Notes: generated from the sequence alone by a model not told the origin. A stretch of DNA of 64,000 nucleotides from Halobellus captivus (GCF_003697845.1 NZ_RDQE01000013.1:1-64000), one strand, 5' to 3'. Counted from the stretch's first letter, positions 1-8,828 are shown. Numbers and translations are program-made.

Positions 1-70
1 AGTTCCTCTTCACTCAGATGTTCGAGGTGATCTTTCGACGGTCCAGGCATAGTTCGTACTCACACTCTAA

Positions 71-463
71 CATTACAAATTTTTCGGCTATCACTATGGC
101 TCGACGAGCAGCCGGGCGGAGCCCGACGACAGCGTGGAACACGGTTCCACTGGCAGCCGGGCGGAGCCCGACGACAGCGCCGAACACGGCGGCAACGGCG
201 TGACGGTCTCCGCGGGCGTTCTCGCGGACGGGACGGGGATCTATCTCGAGGACGACGGCGCCGGGATCGCTCCCGAGAACCGCGACAAGGTCTTCGACGC
301 CGGCCATTCGACCCGACGCGACGGGACCGGCTTCGGCCTGCGGATCGTCGAGCGGATCGTCGAGTCACACGGCTGGGAGATCAGGGCCACGGAGGGCGAG
401 GCCGGCGGCGCGCGGTTCGAGATCACGGGCGTCGAGTTCGTCGCGGACGACGCCGTCGAGTGA
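71..463 (+). pseudogene. Truncated histidine kinase, HATPase C-terminal fragment
   Basis: The frame is open from 71 (stop just upstream at 68-70). The only usable start inside it is a GTG at 134. From about 181 the translation matches the C-terminal half of a HATPase_c domain: EHGG, the G1 box (EDDGAGI), the G2 region (GTGFGLRIVERIVESHGW) and the typical haloarchaeal ending (GGARFEITGVEF). It closely resembles the end of the complete kinase at 9387-10409. PAS, H-box and most of the N-box are missing, and the sequence upstream of about 100 is AT-richer and non-coding. I read it as the 3' remnant of a kinase, truncated at the N-box, or as a gene whose 5' end was replaced by an insertion. It is unlikely to be functional. 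Confidence 0.75.
101..190 (+). repeat. Tandem 15-codon duplication in kinase N-box
   Basis: Two adjacent 45-bp units (101-145 and 146-190) differ at only a few positions. Each encodes a 15-residue block of the form STxSRAEPDDSxEHG. The end of each block re-creates the histidine-kinase N-box ending (SVEHG / SAEHG), so the duplication is in frame and looks like a repeat expansion inside the ATP-binding domain. Confidence 0.85.
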
Positions 464-488
464 GCCGAAATCGACCGCGCCGACCCGA

Positions 489-680
489 TCACCCGCCGAG
501 ATGCGTGATGTCGCGGCGAAGCGCGTATCCCCTGGGGACCCCGACCAATCCGAGACACGTCTCACACAACACCCGCTCGTAGTCCCGGTTGGTCTCCTTC
601 TCGAGGAGCGACACCGCCTCGAGCGGGAAGACCGACTCGCACCTATCGCACTCCGCCTTGTCGCCGTCGACGATCTTCAT
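489..680 (-). CDS. Small zinc-finger protein (63 aa)
   Basis: A 63-residue protein with two Cys pairs: C11/C14 (ECDRC) and C39/C42 (CETC), spaced as in a small treble-clef or zinc-ribbon fold. A TATA-like element (TTTTATAT read on the minus strand, about 703-712) sits roughly 27 bp before the ATG, so the message is probably leaderless and separate from the ribosomal operon upstream. No enzymatic motif is visible; function unknown, possibly nucleic-acid binding. Confidence 0.75.
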   Translation of the reverse strand: MKIVDGDKAECDRCESVFPLEAVSLLEKETNRDYERVLCETCLGLVGVPRGYALRRDITHLGG

Positions 681-749
681 TCGACAGCCGGTTCGTCGGA
701 CCGATATAAAAGACCGCGGGCGGCGCTATCACTCGTCGAAACGGAGCGG

Positions 750-785
750 TTCAAAAAACGCGGTACTGCGGGGCGATATCGCCCC
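750..785 (-). terminator. Possible terminator of the L1-L10-L12 operon
   Basis: Downstream of rpl12 on the minus strand, a perfect GGGGCGATATCGCCCC palindrome (770-785) is followed by a run of six T residues (752-757 on the complement). T-tracts are the usual archaeal termination signal. The palindrome may help or may be coincidental. Confidence 0.5.
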
Positions 786-811
786 GGCGTCCGACGCGGT
801 GGGTGCCGGGT

Positions 812-1141
812 TCAGCCGAACAGCTCGCCGAGACCCTCGCCGCCGTCGCCTTCGTCCTCGTCGTCGTCGGCTTCGGCCTCCTCGGCCTCCTCCTCCTCGT
901 CGTCGGCTTCGGCCTCCTCGGCCTCGTCCGCGGAGCCGCCGGCGGCCGCGCCCGCGGCGGGAGCCGCGGCGGCCGTCTCGATGGCCTCCTCGATGTCGAC
1001 GTCCTCCAGCGCGGCGACGAGCGCCTTGACGCGGGATTCCTCGACGTCGACGCCGGCGGCTTCCAGCACGCCGGTGACGTTGTCCTCGTTGATCTCTTCG
1101 CCAGTCTCGTTCAGGATGAGCGCAGCGTAAACGTATTCCAT
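812..1141 (-). CDS. rpl12: 50S ribosomal protein P1 (L12P)
   Basis: 109 residues. The N-terminal helical dimerisation region ([14 protein letters not shown]...) is followed by an Ala-rich hinge and a very acidic tail ending in GEGLGELFG. That ending is the conserved archaeal/eukaryotic P-protein C-terminus that recruits translational GTPases. It is the last gene of the L1-L10-L12 operon, 15 bp after rpl10, with an SD-like GAGGT just before the ATG. P1 dimers bind the tail of P0 to build the ribosomal stalk. Confidence 0.96.
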   Translation of the reverse strand: MEYVYAALILNETGEEINEDNVTGVLEAAGVDVEESRVKALVAALEDVDIEEAIETAAAAPAAGAAAGGSADEAEEAEADDEEEEAEEAEADDDEDEGDGGEGLGELFG

Positions 1142-1156
1142 TGGTGTAACCTCGTG

Positions 1157-2197
1157 TTATCCGAACATCGCGCCGAGACCCTCGCCGCCGTCGTCGCCGT
1201 CGTCCTCGTCGGCGTCGTCGTCGGTGGAATCCTCGGCGTCTTCCGTGTCTTCGTCCGCCTGTTCTTCCTCGTCGTCGTCGGCCGCCGGCTCCGGTGCCGG
1301 GGCGGCCTCGACGCCCTGGAGCTCCTCGGGGAGCGCCTCCTCGTCGTCGATCTGCGCGGCGAGCGCGCGGAGCTGGGCGTCGGCCTTCCCGATGAGGTCG
1401 GGCACGACGTCCGGGCTCTCGATCTCCGCGAACAGCCCGACCGACTTCGCCTCGCCGGAGGCCTTCGCGAGAAGGGTGCCGGCGGTGGCGGCCGTCGGGT
1501 AGGCGGCGTTGACGGAGAGGTTGCGCGCGGCGGCCGCGGCGGACTGGACGTCCGCGCGGTACTCGTCCACGTCGATGGCGAGCTCGTCCGGCTCGAAGAG
1601 GACGCCCTCGGAGTAGACGCCCTTCAGGTCGAGCCCGACCTCCTTCGGCTCGATGCCGAGCTCGGTCAGGACGTTCGCGAGGTCGTCGTCGACGACCTCG
1701 CCCTCCTCGAGAACCTTCGAGTCCTCGGTGACCTTGATCGACCCGTCCATGATGCGCGCGGACGCGCCCACGGTCTGGAGCTCGCCGACGAACGGTCCCG
1801 GATCGACGCCGGTGTCACCCTCGGGGATGACGACGTCGTTCGGGGCGACTTCGCCCGCGTTGATCGGGGCCGGCGTCTTCGAGGCCTCGAGCTGCTTGTA
1901 GAGCCCGAAGGGGTTGTCGTTGGTCCCGATGAGCGCGACCTGACCGGAGACGTACCCGGTCAGCTCCTCGACGCCCTCGTCGACCTCCTCCAGCGCGCGG
2001 ATCGTGAGCGTGTTGCGGCTCATCCGGACGTCCGCGGAGCCGTGAAGCTCGCGGCGCATGGCCTGGAGCTGGCGGCTCGGGATGCCGGCGACGCCGACGA
2101 TCCCGACGGAGTTGAACGAGTCGATGAACTCGACGAGCTCGTCGACCTCCTCGCGTTTCCACTGCGGGATCGTCTCGGTCTTGCGGACGGTGCTCAT
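1157..2197 (-). CDS. rpl10: 50S ribosomal protein P0 (L10)
   Basis: 346 residues, the normal length for archaeal P0. An N-terminal L10 rRNA-binding domain ([28 protein letters not shown]) is followed by the archaeal/eukaryotic insertion domain, helical binding sites for P1 dimers and an acidic tail ending GEGLGAMFG, nearly the same ending as the P1 protein next door. P0 anchors the stalk on 23S rRNA. The ATG overlaps the rpl1 stop by 4 bp (ATGA), so translation is coupled. Confidence 0.96.
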   Translation of the reverse strand: MSTVRKTETIPQWKREEVDELVEFIDSFNSVGIVGVAGIPSRQLQAMRRELHGSADVRMSRNTLTIRALEEVDEGVEELTGYVSGQVALIGTNDNPFGLYKQLEASKTPAPINAGEVAPNDVVIPEGDTGVDPGPFVGELQTVGASARIMDGSIKVTEDSKVLEEGEVVDDDLANVLTELGIEPKEVGLDLKGVYSEGVLFEPDELAIDVDEYRADVQSAAAAARNLSVNAAYPTAATAGTLLAKASGEAKSVGLFAEIESPDVVPDLIGKADAQLRALAAQIDDEEALPEELQGVEAAPAPEPAADDDEEEQADEDTEDAEDSTDDDADEDDGDDGGEGLGAMFG

Positions 2198-2832
2198 ACG
2201 GGCACCTCCTTCGCGGGACCCATCGTGGTCTTCACGTAGATCCCGTCGATGTTGAGCGGACCCTTCTCGAGGTCGGCCTCGAGTCGGCGGATGATGACGT
2301 CGATGTTGCTCGAGATGTCCTCCGAGGACATGTCCTCCGCGCCGACGCGCGTGTGGAACGTGCGGCGGTCACGGGAACGGAGCTGCACCGTGTTCTTCAT
2401 CCGGTTTACTGTCTCGACGACGTCGTCGTCCGGCTGTAGTGGAGTCGGCATCTTGCCGCGCGGACCGAGGACGGTACCGAGGTACCGACCGATGTCCTGC
2501 ATCAGGTTGGCCTCCGCGACGAAGAAGTCGGTATCGTCGGCCAGGTCCTTCGCGCGGTCGTCGTCGTCTCCGAGGTCCGCGAGGTCCTCGCCGTCGAGGA
2601 CCTCGTCGGCGACTTCGGCGGCGCGGACGGCGGTTTCGCCCTCCGCGAAGACGACGATGCGTGTCTCCTGTCCAGTTCCAGCCGGCAGCACGACGGACTC
2701 GTCGACGCGATTCGACGGATCGTTGAGGTCGAGGTCTCGCAGGTTGACGGCGAGGTCCACCGTCTCGCGGAAGTTCCGCTCGGGGGCCTCATCGAGTGCG
2801 AGGGTCACGGCCTCTTGTATTGTGTCTGCCAT
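2194..2832 (-). CDS. rpl1: 50S ribosomal protein L1
   Basis: 212 residues from the ATG at 2832 ([20 protein letters not shown]). A longer open frame exists upstream, but the L1 family begins here and a strong SD (GGAGGTGA, 2834-2841 on the complement) sits 4 nt before this ATG. Conserved L1 motifs include the [20 protein letters not shown] segment and a C-terminal [15 protein letters not shown]1 binds 23S rRNA at the mobile stalk and in archaea represses its own operon by binding the mRNA leader; a fitting leader structure lies directly upstream. Confidence 0.96.
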   Translation of the reverse strand: MADTIQEAVTLALDEAPERNFRETVDLAVNLRDLDLNDPSNRVDESVVLPAGTGQETRIVVFAEGETAVRAAEVADEVLDGEDLADLGDDDDRAKDLADDTDFFVAEANLMQDIGRYLGTVLGPRGKMPTPLQPDDDVVETVNRMKNTVQLRSRDRRTFHTRVGAEDMSSEDISSNIDVIIRRLEADLEKGPLNIDGIYVKTTMGPAKEVPV

Positions 2833-2923
2833 TTTCACCTCCGTAGTACGCAGGTCGCTCCTACGGGTCAGTGAAACAGGCGAAGCCTGTCTCATCGGAG
2901 AGTGGCCCATCGGACGCTTAAAA
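2833..2923 (-). promoter_or_regulatory. Promoter and structured autoregulatory leader of L1-L10-L12
   Basis: Read on the minus strand: a TATA-like TTTTAAG (2917-2923) predicts transcription from about 2894. The leader begins with a hairpin (2873-2893; GAGACAGG paired with CCUGUUUC around a CUUCG loop, one G-U pair). A second perfect 6-bp hairpin follows (CCGTAG 2861-2866 with CTACGG 2841-2846), and then the SD. Archaeal L1 is known to repress by binding a leader mimic of its 23S rRNA site. Which hairpin is that mimic is my inference. Confidence 0.7.
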
Positions 2924-3134
2924 CCGTCGAAGCGGCGTTCCGCGTGTGAATCGGCGACAGCCCTCGACGCGGCGGAGCGGCGCGGTTCCACTGCGGATCC
3001 GACGTGAATCCGGTGCGGAGCGGCGCGGACCCGAGGCGGAACCGGCCGAGGTCGACCCGTGTACGACGCGTGTCGAACCCCGATATCGTCGGATAGGGGA
3101 ACCCTTTTGACGACGCTCGCCGACGCGTAACCCA

Positions 3135-3158
3135 ATGACTCAGGGTGGTCCGGCGTGA
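3135..3158 (+). CDS. Leaderless 7-codon upstream ORF before pccB
   Basis: ATG to TGA encodes MTQGGPA. A TATA-like TTTTGA (3105-3110) lies 27 bp before its ATG, so the transcript probably begins at this codon. The TGA (3156-3158) overlaps the GTG start of pccB (3155) in a GTGA unit, with an SD-like GGTGGTC just upstream. Ribosomes would finish the peptide and restart on pccB. The same layout occurs at 15323, 16451 and 43940. Peptide production has not been shown. Confidence 0.55.
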   Translation: MTQGGPA

Positions 3159-4705
3159 CGATGGACGACCGCATCGAGGACCTCCGGGACCGCCGCGAGC
3201 GGGCCGCGAAGGGCGGCGGCGACGAGCGGATCGCCGCCCAACACGAGAAGGGGAAGATGACCGCCCGCGAGCGGATCGACTGCTTCCTCGACGACGGCAC
3301 GTTTCACGAGTTCGACCGGTTCCGCACCCACCGGAACCACACGTTCGGGATGGAGGAACAGCGACTCCCGGGCGACGGCGTGGTGACGGGGTACGGCGAG
3401 GTGAACGGTCGGAAGACGTTCGTGTTCGCCCACGACTTCACCGTCTTCGGCGGGTCGCTCGGCGAGGTGTTCGCCGAGAAGGTGTGCAAGGTGATGGACA
3501 AGGCGATGGACGTGGGCGCGCCCGTCGTCGGGCTCAACGACTCCGCGGGCGCGCGGATCCAGGAGGGGGTCGCCTCCCTCGGCGGCTTCGCGGAGATATT
3601 CCGACGGAACACGGAGGCGTCGGGCGTGATCCCACAGATCTCGGCGATCATGGGGCCGTGTGCCGGCGGCGCGGTGTACTCGCCGGCCATCACGGACTTC
3701 ACGTTCATGGTGAAGGACACCTCCCACATGTTCATCACCGGACCGGACGTGATCGAGACGGTCACCGGCGAGGAGGTGAGCTTCGAGGAGCTCGGCGGCG
3801 CGGTCACCCACACTTCGACGTCCGGGGTCGCCCACTTCGCCGAGGAGAGCGAGGAGGACGCCCTCGACGGGATCGCCCGGCTGCTCTCGTACCTCCCGCA
3901 GAACAACGTCGAGGATCCCCCGCGCGTCGAGCCGTGGGACGACCCCGAGCGCGCCGACGAGTCGCTGACCGAGGTGGTCCCCGACGCCCCCCGGAAGCCC
4001 TACGACATGCACGACGTGATAGACGGCGTCGTCGACGAGGGCTCCTTCTTCGAGGTCCAGGAGAACTTCGCGAAGAACGTCGTCGTCGGCTTCGCCCGCC
4101 TCGACGGTCGCTCGGTGGGGATCGTCGCCAACAACCCCCGCGTGAACGCCGGCACGCTCGACATCGAATCGAGCCAGAAGGCCGCGCGGTTCGTCCGCTT
4201 CTGTGACGCGTTCAACGTCCCGATCCTCACCTTCGAGGACGTGCCGGGATTCATGCCCGGGACCGACCAGGAGCACGACGGGATCATCCGGCACGGCGCG
4301 AAGCTGCTGTACGCCTTCTCGGAGGCGACCGTCCCCCTCCTGACGGTCATCACCCGGAAGGCGTACGGCGGGGCCTACTGCGTGATGTCCTCGAAGCACA
4401 TCGGCGGCGACGTCAACTACGCGTGGCCGACCGCGGAGATCGCGGTGATGGGCCCGAAGGGAGCCGTGAACGTCCTCTACCGCGAGGAGCTCGAGGCCGC
4501 CGAGGACACCGAGGCGCACAGACGGGAGCTCATCGACGAGTACCGCGAGGAGTTCGCGAACCCCTACACCGCGGCCGACCGCGGCTTCGTCGACGACGTG
4601 ATCGAGCCGACGGAGACCCGCGCCCGCCTGATCGACGACCTGGAGATGCTGACCGGAAAGCTCGCGCAAGGGCCCGACAAGAAACACGGCAACATCCCGA
4701 TCTGA
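3155..4705 (+). CDS. pccB: Propionyl/acyl-CoA carboxylase, carboxyltransferase subunit
   Basis: 516 residues from GTG 3155 (ATG 3161 is an alternative two codons in). It carries the tandem crotonase-fold carboxyltransferase domains: N-half with [12 protein letters not shown] and [13 protein letters not shown]-half with [31 protein letters not shown] and [16 protein letters not shown], ending GNIPI as in PccB/YngE-type subunits. It transfers the carboxyl group from carboxybiotin on PccA to propionyl-CoA (or acetyl-CoA), giving (S)-methylmalonyl-CoA or malonyl-CoA in the cytoplasm. pccX follows after 1 bp. pccA lies 2.2 kb away beyond an IS element. Confidence 0.93.
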   Translation: MTMDDRIEDLRDRRERAAKGGGDERIAAQHEKGKMTARERIDCFLDDGTFHEFDRFRTHRNHTFGMEEQRLPGDGVVTGYGEVNGRKTFVFAHDFTVFGGSLGEVFAEKVCKVMDKAMDVGAPVVGLNDSAGARIQEGVASLGGFAEIFRRNTEASGVIPQISAIMGPCAGGAVYSPAITDFTFMVKDTSHMFITGPDVIETVTGEEVSFEELGGAVTHTSTSGVAHFAEESEEDALDGIARLLSYLPQNNVEDPPRVEPWDDPERADESLTEVVPDAPRKPYDMHDVIDGVVDEGSFFEVQENFAKNVVVGFARLDGRSVGIVANNPRVNAGTLDIESSQKAARFVRFCDAFNVPILTFEDVPGFMPGTDQEHDGIIRHGAKLLYAFSEATVPLLTVITRKAYGGAYCVMSSKHIGGDVNYAWPTAEIAVMGPKGAVNVLYREELEAAEDTEAHRRELIDEYREEFANPYTAADRGFVDDVIEPTETRARLIDDLEMLTGKLAQGPDKKHGNIPI

Positions 4706-4706
4706 G

Positions 4707-5042
4707 ATGGCGACGGACTCGCCCGCGGAGGAGGCCGACACGTCGGGGGAAGGAGACGACACGCCCGGGCCGGACGCCCCGATCGCGTCGGGGGACCTGC
4801 GGATCCCCGACGACGCCGACGACGCGGAGGCGGCCGCCATCGCGGTCGCGGTCGCGGCGCACCTCCGGGACCGCGAGGCGGCGGCTGCGGCCGCCGCGGC
4901 CGACCACGCCGACCTCGGCTGGCGCGGCGACCGTTGGGGATTCGCCGGGCGATTGGAGTCGGTTCGGGGCCGTCGCGCTCGCGTTCCCGAGACCGCGCCC
5001 GCCGACCCGTGGACGGCTGCCGGCCGGCTCGACCGGTTCTGA
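4707..5042 (+). CDS. pccX: Small acyl-CoA carboxylase subunit (PccX-like)
   Basis: 111 residues, starting 1 bp after pccB, so co-transcribed and probably coupled. An acidic, disordered N-terminal half precedes a short Ala-rich helix ([20 protein letters not shown]) and a conserved-looking tail ([14 protein letters not shown]...[14 protein letters not shown]). The position and the helix resemble the small third subunit PccX of haloarchaeal propionyl-CoA carboxylase and the actinobacterial epsilon subunit AccE. The assignment rests mainly on context and this short motif. Confidence 0.75.
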   Translation: MATDSPAEEADTSGEGDDTPGPDAPIASGDLRIPDDADDAEAAAIAVAVAAHLRDREAAAAAAAADHADLGWRGDRWGFAGRLESVRGRRARVPETAPADPWTAAGRLDRF

Positions 5043-5078
5043 GCCCGAGAGCCGGTCGCCCGTCCCGCGCCCGGTCGT

Positions 5079-5303
5079 TCACTCCTCCGGGTCGGGATCG
5101 GGATCGATATCGGGCTCGGCCGCGTTCCCGCCGCGGAGTACCCCGACGACGCGGTTCACGACGATCGGGACGACGCCGGCGATGAGGACGAGGACGGCGA
5201 CCCGGACCAGTACGGAGGCGTCGGTCAGCGCCGAGAGCCCGAGGTAGACGGCCGCGCCGACGAGCACCGACGGCAACACGTAGGGGTTCCCTGCCGAGAG
5301 CAT
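5079..5303 (-). CDS. Small membrane protein, two TM helices
   Basis: 74 residues with two hydrophobic helices (about residues 8-25 and 30-53) and an acidic tail of DP repeats (DIDPDPDPEE). A TTAA-centred TATA-like element (about 5329-5334) lies 28 bp before the ATG, implying a leaderless message. It is convergent with pccX and divergent from the IS element. Family not recognised. Confidence 0.65.
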   Translation of the reverse strand: MLSAGNPYVLPSVLVGAAVYLGLSALTDASVLVRVAVLVLIAGVVPIVVNRVVGVLRGGNAAEPDIDPDPDPEE

Positions 5304-5352
5304 ACCCGACGATCCGGGCTCGGTACCCCTTAACTGTATTCAGGCGCTAAGT

Positions 5353-5411
5353 CCCCTTCCTCACGGAGCAACGCAGGGAGCAAAGCGACCGAGTAGCGCA
5401 GTAGGGAGGGG
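5353..5411 (+). repeat. Left-end hairpin of the IS element
   Basis: CCCCTTCCT (5353-5361) pairs with AGGGAGGGG (5403-5411): nine pairs, one T-G. The loop carries GGAGC and GAGTAG motifs that also occur in the right-end hairpin, so the two ends share a fold. Such hairpins are the recognition structures of IS200/IS605 elements. Confidence 0.6.
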
Positions 5412-5509
5412 ATGCAGCGCCGTCATCGCCTCCCAAACACTCCGCGACAACCGACCCACAGGCCCACACAATCACAACTCTTATTTATGTATCTTGTGTA
5501 TAATGTGTT

Positions 5510-5635
5510 GTGACGACTCGCAAAAACATCTCCATCCGCGACGACCAAGAGGAGTGGATTCAGGACAATCACCTGAATCTCTCTTCATTCGTCCAAGAGA
5601 AACTGGACGAACTTATCGAGGAACGAGAGTCATAG
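5510..5635 (+). CDS. Ribbon-helix-helix mini-protein upstream of tnpB
   Basis: A 41-residue ORF from GTG 5510, ending one base before the tnpB ATG (TAG 5633-5635, ATG 5636). The sequence begins MTTRKNISIRDDQEEWI and continues LNLSSFVQEKLDELIEER, a beta strand plus two helices as in CopG/Arc-type RHH DNA-binding proteins. A TATA-like TTATTTA (5481-5487) is 26 bp upstream, so the message appears leaderless. It may repress its own promoter or be a transposition co-factor; that is inference from fold and operon position. Confidence 0.7.
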   Translation: MTTRKNISIRDDQEEWIQDNHLNLSSFVQEKLDELIEERES

Positions 5636-6865
5636 ATGTACTACAACTACAAGTATCGACTCAACCCACCGGAAGCCTTCTCCGAGACGCTTCTACATCA
5701 CGTCGATACTTGTAGACAACTCTACAACCACGTCCTCTACAAACTCAACGGGACCGACGAGATTCCAGCCCGCTACAAGGTACAGGGAACGCTCCCCGAC
5801 CTCAAATCGTGGTGGGACGACCTGAACGACATTCACTCGAAAGTGTTGCAGATGGTCGTCAAGCGCGTCTACGACAACCTCTCCACGCTCAAAGCACAGA
5901 AAGAGGACGGACGCGCCGTGGGAATGCTCAAGTGGAAACCGCCTCGGGAGTATCGGTCGCTCACCTACAACCAGTCCGGCTTCAAACTCAAGAACACGAG
6001 TGGTCGGCCTGTCCTGTGGTTGAGCAAAATCGGTGAAATACCGATTCACCTTCACCGAGACATCCCCGAGAACGCGACTATCAAACAGGTCACGGTCAAA
6101 CAAGAACCTACGGGCGAGTGGTTCGCTGCGTTCGGCATCGACGTGGACGAAGGCACTCCCGAGAAGTCGGAGAATCCAGAGCGAATCGTCGGAATTGACG
6201 TTGGTACCCTGAAGTACGCACATGATACGGACGGAACCGCTGTCGAGTCACCAAATTTCTCCGACGAGCGCGAACGATTGGAACGTGCCCAACGCGAACT
6301 CTCTCGGAAGGAACACGGCTCGAACAACTGGGAAGAACAACGTAAGACCGTTGCCCAACGTCACGCCGACCTGAAACGGAAGCGCCGAGACTTCTTCCAC
6401 AAATTATCGAACTACTATGCCCGTGAGTACGACCTTGTGGCCGTTGAGGACTTGGATGCGAAGGGGTTGGTTGAACTCCCCGGCAACTCTCGGAACCGAG
6501 CCGGAGCCTCGTGGAGAACGTTCCTGCGAATGCTCGAATACAAGTGCGAACGCGAAGGCACGCACTTCATCGCCGTAGACCCCCGAGGCACGACCAAAGA
6601 GTGTGCGTCGTGCGGAACGGAGACTGACAAACCGTTGTGGGTGCGTGAGCATTCGTGTCCGTCGTGTGGGTTTGAGGCAGACAGAGACGCGAATGCGTCG
6701 TGGAATATCCTTTCTCGCGGTCTTGACGAAGTAGGAGTGGGACACTCCGAATCAACGCCTGTGGAGACTGCGCTCCCTGCGGATACGCCTGTATCTGTAA
6801 AGTGCGTCGTGGAAACAGGAAGCCCCACCCTCAAGGAGCGAACGGCGTCAGCCGTGAGCGAGTAG
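5636..6865 (+). CDS. tnpB: TnpB, RNA-guided RuvC nuclease
   Basis: 409 residues, full length. The split RuvC active site is intact: D188 in GIDVGT, E271 in VAVEDLDAKGL, and Asp in DRDANAS (D349/D351). The inserted zinc ribbon has C323/C326 and C341/C344 (CASCG...CPSCG). The N-terminal helical region begins MYYNYKYRLNPP as in haloarchaeal IS1341 proteins. TnpB proteins cut DNA guided by an omega-RNA made from the element's right end and help the element persist. The stop codon lies inside the right-end hairpin, so mRNA and omega-RNA overlap. Confidence 0.93.
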   Translation: MYYNYKYRLNPPEAFSETLLHHVDTCRQLYNHVLYKLNGTDEIPARYKVQGTLPDLKSWWDDLNDIHSKVLQMVVKRVYDNLSTLKAQKEDGRAVGMLKWKPPREYRSLTYNQSGFKLKNTSGRPVLWLSKIGEIPIHLHRDIPENATIKQVTVKQEPTGEWFAAFGIDVDEGTPEKSENPERIVGIDVGTLKYAHDTDGTAVESPNFSDERERLERAQRELSRKEHGSNNWEEQRKTVAQRHADLKRKRRDFFHKLSNYYAREYDLVAVEDLDAKGLVELPGNSRNRAGASWRTFLRMLEYKCEREGTHFIAVDPRGTTKECASCGTETDKPLWVREHSCPSCGFEADRDANASWNILSRGLDEVGVGHSESTPVETALPADTPVSVKCVVETGSPTLKERTASAVSE

Positions 6866-6900
6866 GGTGGGGTAGTTCACCCGTCCCGGACCGACAGAAT
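6760..6900 (+). ncRNA. Predicted omega-RNA scaffold and guide
   Basis: TnpB omega-RNAs derive from the 3' end of tnpB plus the right end, followed by flanking DNA as guide. Here CCCCACCCT (6823-6831) pairs perfectly with AGGGTGGGG (6864-6872), enclosing a second hairpin ACGGC-gtca-GCCGT (6842-6855). After TAGTTCAC (6873-6880) the host bases from 6881 (CCGTCCCGGACCGACAGAAT) would be the guide. The 5' end of the RNA is a guess. Confidence 0.55.
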
Positions 6901-6931
6901 GAGGTGCGTATTCCGAGAACGGGCCGACAGC

Positions 6932-8797
6932 ATGTTCGACAAGGTACTGGTCGCGAACCGCGGCGAGATCGCCGTCCGCGTGATGCGCGCCTGCGAGGAG
7001 CTGGGCGTCGAGACGGTCGCCGTCTACAGCGACGCGGACAGACACGCCGGCCACGTCCGCTACGCCGACGAGGCGTACAACGTGGGGCCGGCCCGCGCGG
7101 CCGACTCCTACCTCGACGGCGAGGCGGTCGTGGACGCCGCGCGCGCGGCCGACGCCGACGCGATCCACCCCGGCTACGGCTTCCTCGCCGAGAACGCCGA
7201 CTTCGCGGCGCGCGTCGAGGCGGCCGACGGGGTGACCTGGATCGGTCCCTCGAGCGACGCGATGGAGCGGCTCGGCGAGAAGACGCACGCCCGCCGGGCG
7301 ATGGCCGACGCCGAGGTACCGATCGTTCCGGGGACGACGGAGCCCGTCACCGACCCCGGGGCCGTCCGCGAGTTCGGCGCGGAGCACGGCTACCCGGTCG
7401 CGATCAAGGCCGAGGGCGGCGGCGGCGGTCGCGGCATGAAGATCGTCGAGGCGGCCGACGAGGCGGAGGAGGCCCTCGAGTCGGCCAAACGCGAGGGAGA
7501 GGCGTACTTCTCGAACGACTCCGTCTACCTCGAGCGGTACCTCGAGACGCCGCGGCACGTCGAGGTCCAGGTCGTCGCGGACGACGCCGGCGTCGTCCAC
7601 CTCGGGGAGCGCGACTGCTCGCTCCAGCGCCGCCACCAGAAGGTGATAGAGGAGGGCCCCTCCCCCGCGCTCTCCGACGGGTTGCGCGAGCGGATCGGCG
7701 AGGCGGCCCGCCGCGGCGTCGCCGCCGCCGACTACGCCAACGCCGGGACCGTCGAGTTCCTCGTCGAGGAGGACCCCGACCGCGACCCGGCCGAGCCGCT
7801 CGGCCCCGACACGCCCTTCTACTTCCTCGAGGTCAATACCCGGATCCAGGTCGAACACACCGTAACCGAGGCGTTGACGGGAATCGACATCGTGAAGGAA
7901 CAGCTCCGGATCGCGAGCGGCGAGGGGCTCTCGATCGCCCAGGACGACGTCGAGCTCTCGGGCCACGCGATCGAGTTCCGGATCAACGCCGAGAACGCCG
8001 CCGAGGGGTTCCAGCCCGCGAGCGAGGGGCGACTCGACACGTACGACCCGCCGGGCGGGATCGGGGTCCGCGTCGACGACGCGCTGCGGCAGGACGACGA
8101 GCTCGTCACCGACTACGACTCGATGATCGCGAAGCTGATCGTGTGGGGGCGGAACCGCGAGGAGTGTCTCGCCCGTTCGCGGCGCGCGCTCGCCGAGTAC
8201 GACGTCGACGGCGTCGTCACGATCGTCCCGTTCCACCGGCTCATGCTCTCCGACGACCGGTTCCTCGCGGGCACGCACACGACGAAGTACCTCGACGAGG
8301 AGGTCGATCCGGACCGGATCGCCGACGCACAGGAGCGGTGGGGAACGGCGTCCTCCGGATCCTCGAGCGACGACGAGGACGGCGACGGGGAGGTGACCCA
8401 ACGGGAGTTCACCGTCGAAGTGAACGGCAAGCGGTTCCAGGTCGACCTCGAGGAGCGCGGCGCGCCGGCGATCCCGACGTCAGCGGGCGGGTCCGGTGGA
8501 TCCGGCGGCGACCGCCGAGAGCGACCCCCGCAGGCGACCGACACGGGCGACGACGACTCCGGCGGCGTCGACGTCGCGGAGGGCGGCGAGGCGGTGAAAG
8601 CGGAGATGCAGGGGACGATCCTCTCGGTCGACGTCGCGGAGGGCGACGAGGTCGCCGCCGGCGACGTGGTCTGCGTCCTCGAGGCGATGAAGATGGAGAA
8701 CGACGTGGTCGCCGAGCGCGGCGGCACCGTCGCGAGCGTTCACGTCGGGGAGGGAGACGGCGTCGACATGGGCGACGTGCTGGTCGTCCTCGAGTGA
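6932..8797 (+). CDS. pccA: Propionyl/acyl-CoA carboxylase, biotin carboxylase and BCCP subunit
   Basis: 621 residues from ATG 6932 ([20 protein letters not shown], the family's normal start); an in-frame ATG at 6899 would add 11 residues. Biotin carboxylase domain: ATP-grasp with [12 protein letters not shown] near residue 160, [16 protein letters not shown] and the [14 protein letters not shown] motif. After an acidic linker, a C-terminal biotinyl domain contains AMKM, whose Lys carries biotin. It carboxylates biotin with ATP and bicarbonate and hands it to PccB. No clear SD precedes 6932, and the IS element 50 bp upstream may have separated the gene from its original promoter. Confidence 0.94.
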   Translation: MFDKVLVANRGEIAVRVMRACEELGVETVAVYSDADRHAGHVRYADEAYNVGPARAADSYLDGEAVVDAARAADADAIHPGYGFLAENADFAARVEAADGVTWIGPSSDAMERLGEKTHARRAMADAEVPIVPGTTEPVTDPGAVREFGAEHGYPVAIKAEGGGGGRGMKIVEAADEAEEALESAKREGEAYFSNDSVYLERYLETPRHVEVQVVADDAGVVHLGERDCSLQRRHQKVIEEGPSPALSDGLRERIGEAARRGVAAADYANAGTVEFLVEEDPDRDPAEPLGPDTPFYFLEVNTRIQVEHTVTEALTGIDIVKEQLRIASGEGLSIAQDDVELSGHAIEFRINAENAAEGFQPASEGRLDTYDPPGGIGVRVDDALRQDDELVTDYDSMIAKLIVWGRNREECLARSRRALAEYDVDGVVTIVPFHRLMLSDDRFLAGTHTTKYLDEEVDPDRIADAQERWGTASSGSSSDDEDGDGEVTQREFTVEVNGKRFQVDLEERGAPAIPTSAGGSGGSGGDRRERPPQATDTGDDDSGGVDVAEGGEAVKAEMQGTILSVDVAEGDEVAAGDVVCVLEAMKMENDVVAERGGTVASVHVGEGDGVDMGDVLVVLE

Positions 8798-8828
8798 TCG
8801 GCACGGCCACGACCCGTGCGACGGCGAC

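Larger units (their letters stand above)
5335..6880 (+). mobile_element. IS200/IS605-superfamily (IS1341-type) TnpB element
   Basis: A single-stranded-transposition type element with no TnpA: a small RHH gene, then tnpB. Its GC content is clearly lower than the flanks. Subterminal hairpins mark both ends: left stem 5353-5361/5403-5411, right stem 6823-6831/6864-6872, each 9 bp and each closed by a CCCC/GGGG base. The right end probably falls at TTCAC (6880). The left boundary is uncertain by 10-20 bp. It sits between pccBX and pccA. Without TnpA it needs help in trans to move. Confidence 0.8.

Noticed and set aside
2833-3300. N-terminal extension of rpl1 to 3300
   Set aside because: The extension has no L1 similarity, and a strong SD and the operon promoter lie inside it.
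3140-4840. 566-codon minus frame opposite pccB
   Set aside because: Antisense shadow of a well-conserved carboxyltransferase gene.
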